Source: Desulfobacteraceae bacterium (lineage in GTDB: Bacteria; Desulfobacterota; DSM-4660; Desulfatiglandales; Desulfatiglandaceae). From it: a DNA stretch of 7,205 nt. The stretch lies in the NCBI GenBank assembly GCA_030589225.1, contig JAUUWD010000074.1, positions 1-7,205 of the forward strand. Reading direction: 5' to 3'. Below, piece after piece: positions 6,041 through 7,205 of the stretch (positions are counted from its first letter, which is position 1; every line of letters starts with the position of its first letter). Position numbers and translations under genes: made by a program. The notes beneath the pieces were generated by a model. It had not been told where the DNA came from. It saw nothing but the letters and a program-made list of their open reading frames with translations, and did not search any database.

Positions 6041-6877
6041 CTAAGCCAGCTTACATTCGCCCTTATATTTGCCATAGGCAGCGGCCTCTTCCGCCGTATA
6101 GGCCTGAAGGCGCTGCATTAACTCTTCAAAGTCAACTTCATGCCCGTCAAATTCAGGGCCATCCACACAGGCAAACTGGGTCTTTCCGCCTACACTCACA
6201 CGGCAGCAACCACACATGCCGGTCCCGTCCACCATTATGGAATTCAGGCTAACAAGGGTTTTGACCTTGAATTGTTCGGTGACCTTGCACACGAATTTCA
6301 TCATTGGCACAGGCCCGATTCCCACCACGAGTTTTACATCTTCCTTCTCCAGGACCTCCTTGAGCACATCTGTCACGAACCCGTGATGGCCGTAAGATCC
6401 GTCATCCGTGCACACATGCAATTCGTGGGAGGCTGCTGTCATTTTGTCCTCCAGGATCAGAAGATCCTTGGTCCTTGCGCCAATAATGGCAATTACATTG
6501 TTGCCTACCTCCTTGAGTCCACGCGTAATGGGATGCATGACGGCAACGCCCGTACCTCCTCCCACGCAGACCACGGTTCCTATTTTCTCAAGGTGAGTGG
6601 GTTTGCCCAAAGGGCCTATCACATCCTGGAACTTATCCCCCACCTGAAGGGATTTGAACAGGGCCGTGCTTTTTCCGACAATCTGATATATAATGGTAAT
6701 GATGCCCTTTTTGGGGTCTGCTTCAGCCATGGTGAGTGGAATGCGCTCCCCTGTTTCATTGGCTTTCAAGATGACAAACTGCCCCGGTTTCGCCTTTTTG
6801 GCGATCAGGGGCGCGCTGATCTCATTCAGGACGACCGTGCCATCGGCCATCTCCTGGCGTTTCAAAATCTCAAACAT
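6041..6877 (-). CDS. nfnA: Ferredoxin:NADP oxidoreductase small subunit (NfnA/SudB; PyrK-like)
   Basis: The protein has 278 residues, usual for NfnA/SudB. An N-terminal FAD-binding barrel contains PGQFVILKANETGERIPLTM (31-50), the flavin RxxL/T signature. An NAD-binding lobe follows with VVCVGGGTGVAVMHPI (102-117), IIGARTKDLLILED (131-144) and CTDDGSYGHHGFVTDVL (156-172). The [2Fe-2S] site is D217-x4-C222-x2-C225-x11-C237, with aspartate where the related PyrK has its first cysteine; an aspartate ligand is a known feature of NfnA. ATG 6875-6877 has GGAGG six bases upstream. It is first of the pair with nfnB, 269 bases further on, and would hold the NADH-oxidising FAD and pass electrons through the [2Fe-2S] cluster. 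Pyrococcus sulfide dehydrogenase is the same family. Confidence 0.88.
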   Translation of the reverse strand: MFEILKRQEMADGTVVLNEISAPLIAKKAKPGQFVILKANETGERIPLTMAEADPKKGIITIIYQIVGKSTALFKSLQVGDKFQDVIGPLGKPTHLEKIGTVVCVGGGTGVAVMHPITRGLKEVGNNVIAIIGARTKDLLILEDKMTAASHELHVCTDDGSYGHHGFVTDVLKEVLEKEDVKLVVGIGPVPMMKFVCKVTEQFKVKTLVSLNSIMVDGTGMCGCCRVSVGGKTQFACVDGPEFDGHEVDFEELMQRLQAYTAEEAAAYGKYKGECKLA

Positions 6878-6916
6878 TACGCACCTCCAAACTGTAAAGT
6901 CAAATTTACCGAACTC

Positions 6917-6945
6917 CGTTTACCATACCCCTTGAGGGCTGTCAA
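6917..6945 (-). promoter_or_regulatory. Candidate promoter of nfnA
   Basis: On the minus strand, a perfect TTGACA (6940-6945) is followed after 17 bases by TAAACG (6917-6922). It lies in the 126-base gap between the upstream NifX-like gene and nfnA, about 40 bases before the start codon. The -35 box is ideal and the -10 box poor, so an activator or a different choice of -10 is possible. Confidence 0.35.
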
Positions 6946-7003
6946 AAGAAAACTCCCGGTATTACGATTCAAGATTTGCCAAAGATGGGATCTATTGTTA
7001 TAT

Positions 7004-7205
7004 TTATACTCTTTCTGTGTTGGCCGGATCCTTGGCCAGAATAAGCTCCACACCAGCTTCCTTGAGCAAGCCTGCAGCCGTACCTTCCTTTATTTCGGCG
7101 ACTACTACCTGATCGGATTTAAGGCCCAGTAGCCAGCGTCCCACAAGCAGGCCTTTTTTTGTCTCCTCTTGCCAGTGAGGATTTTGAACGTATTCTTGGC
7201 CAATA
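7004..7205 (-). CDS. C-terminal end of a NifX/NifB-like (dinitrogenase Fe-Mo cofactor fold) domain protein, possibly fused to a cation-efflux transporter
   Basis: The last 66 residues are visible and end in TAA at 7004-7006. The order is NPHWQEETKKGLLVGRWLL, then LKSDQVVVAEIKEGTAAGLL and KEAGVELILAKD. A helix carrying a conserved-looking acidic/lysine segment, a strand after SD, a helix, then a strand with AGVE is characteristic of the dinitrogenase iron-molybdenum cofactor biosynthesis fold shared by NifX, NifY and the NifB C-terminus. The phrase ENP/QNP-x-x-x-EE-x-K-x-G before the domain resembles cation diffusion facilitator transporters that carry this domain at their C-terminus, but the membrane part would be outside the window. 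It lies upstream of nfnA on the same strand, 126 bases away. The domain call is moderate and the fusion is tentative. Confidence 0.55.
   Translation of the reverse strand, partial: IGQEYVQNPHWQEETKKGLLVGRWLLGLKSDQVVVAEIKEGTAAGLLKEAGVELILAKDPANTERV

Noticed and set aside
6140..7132. Long plus-strand open frame of 330 codons
   Set aside because: It runs antisense through nfnA, whose motifs, ribosome site and [2Fe-2S] ligands are clear; the translation shows no recognisable domain.

Overview
The window looks like a mosaic chromosomal segment from an anaerobic, sulfur- or redox-specialised bacterium, possibly Desulfobacterota. That reading rests on an NfnAB/SudAB-type electron-bifurcating transhydrogenase, a DsrE-like sulfur-relay protein and a NifX/NifB-like (dinitrogenase Fe-Mo cofactor fold) domain. 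The lineage call is an inference from gene content; nothing here fixes the species.

Layout. At 1-141 (minus) is the N-terminal part of a DsrE-like protein. Transcribed away from it is an AT-rich accessory island. First comes a regulatory region (about 299-478) holding two copies of a four-half-site palindromic operator, the second lying over a sigma70-like promoter. Then come an AbiEi-type antitoxin/regulator (479-1510) and an overlapping AbiEii-type nucleotidyltransferase toxin (1473-2342), together a type IV toxin-antitoxin-like pair. A third, coupled frame (2346-2438) starts like a nucleotidyltransferase and stops at once. Possible coding debris follows to about 2629. On the minus strand, 2630-3745 carries an unusual gene: HTH domain, one transmembrane helix, a probable beta-rich domain and a C-terminal BRO-N-like domain. 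It is interrupted by an in-frame TAA. About 600 bases with no convincing gene follow.

The right half is metabolic core on the minus strand. It reads, in transcription order, the C-terminal end of a NifX-like (possibly cation-efflux-fused) protein (7004-7205), nfnA/sudB (6041-6877), a 269-base gap with a 48-base imperfect hairpin, nfnB/sudA (4359-5771), and a strong inverted-repeat terminator (4289-4323). NfnA and NfnB would together couple NADH, NADPH and ferredoxin pools.

The most interesting items are the duplicated operator of identical geometry upstream of the toxin-antitoxin pair, the truncated third gene of that operon, and the membrane-anchored HTH/BRO-N protein with its internal stop.
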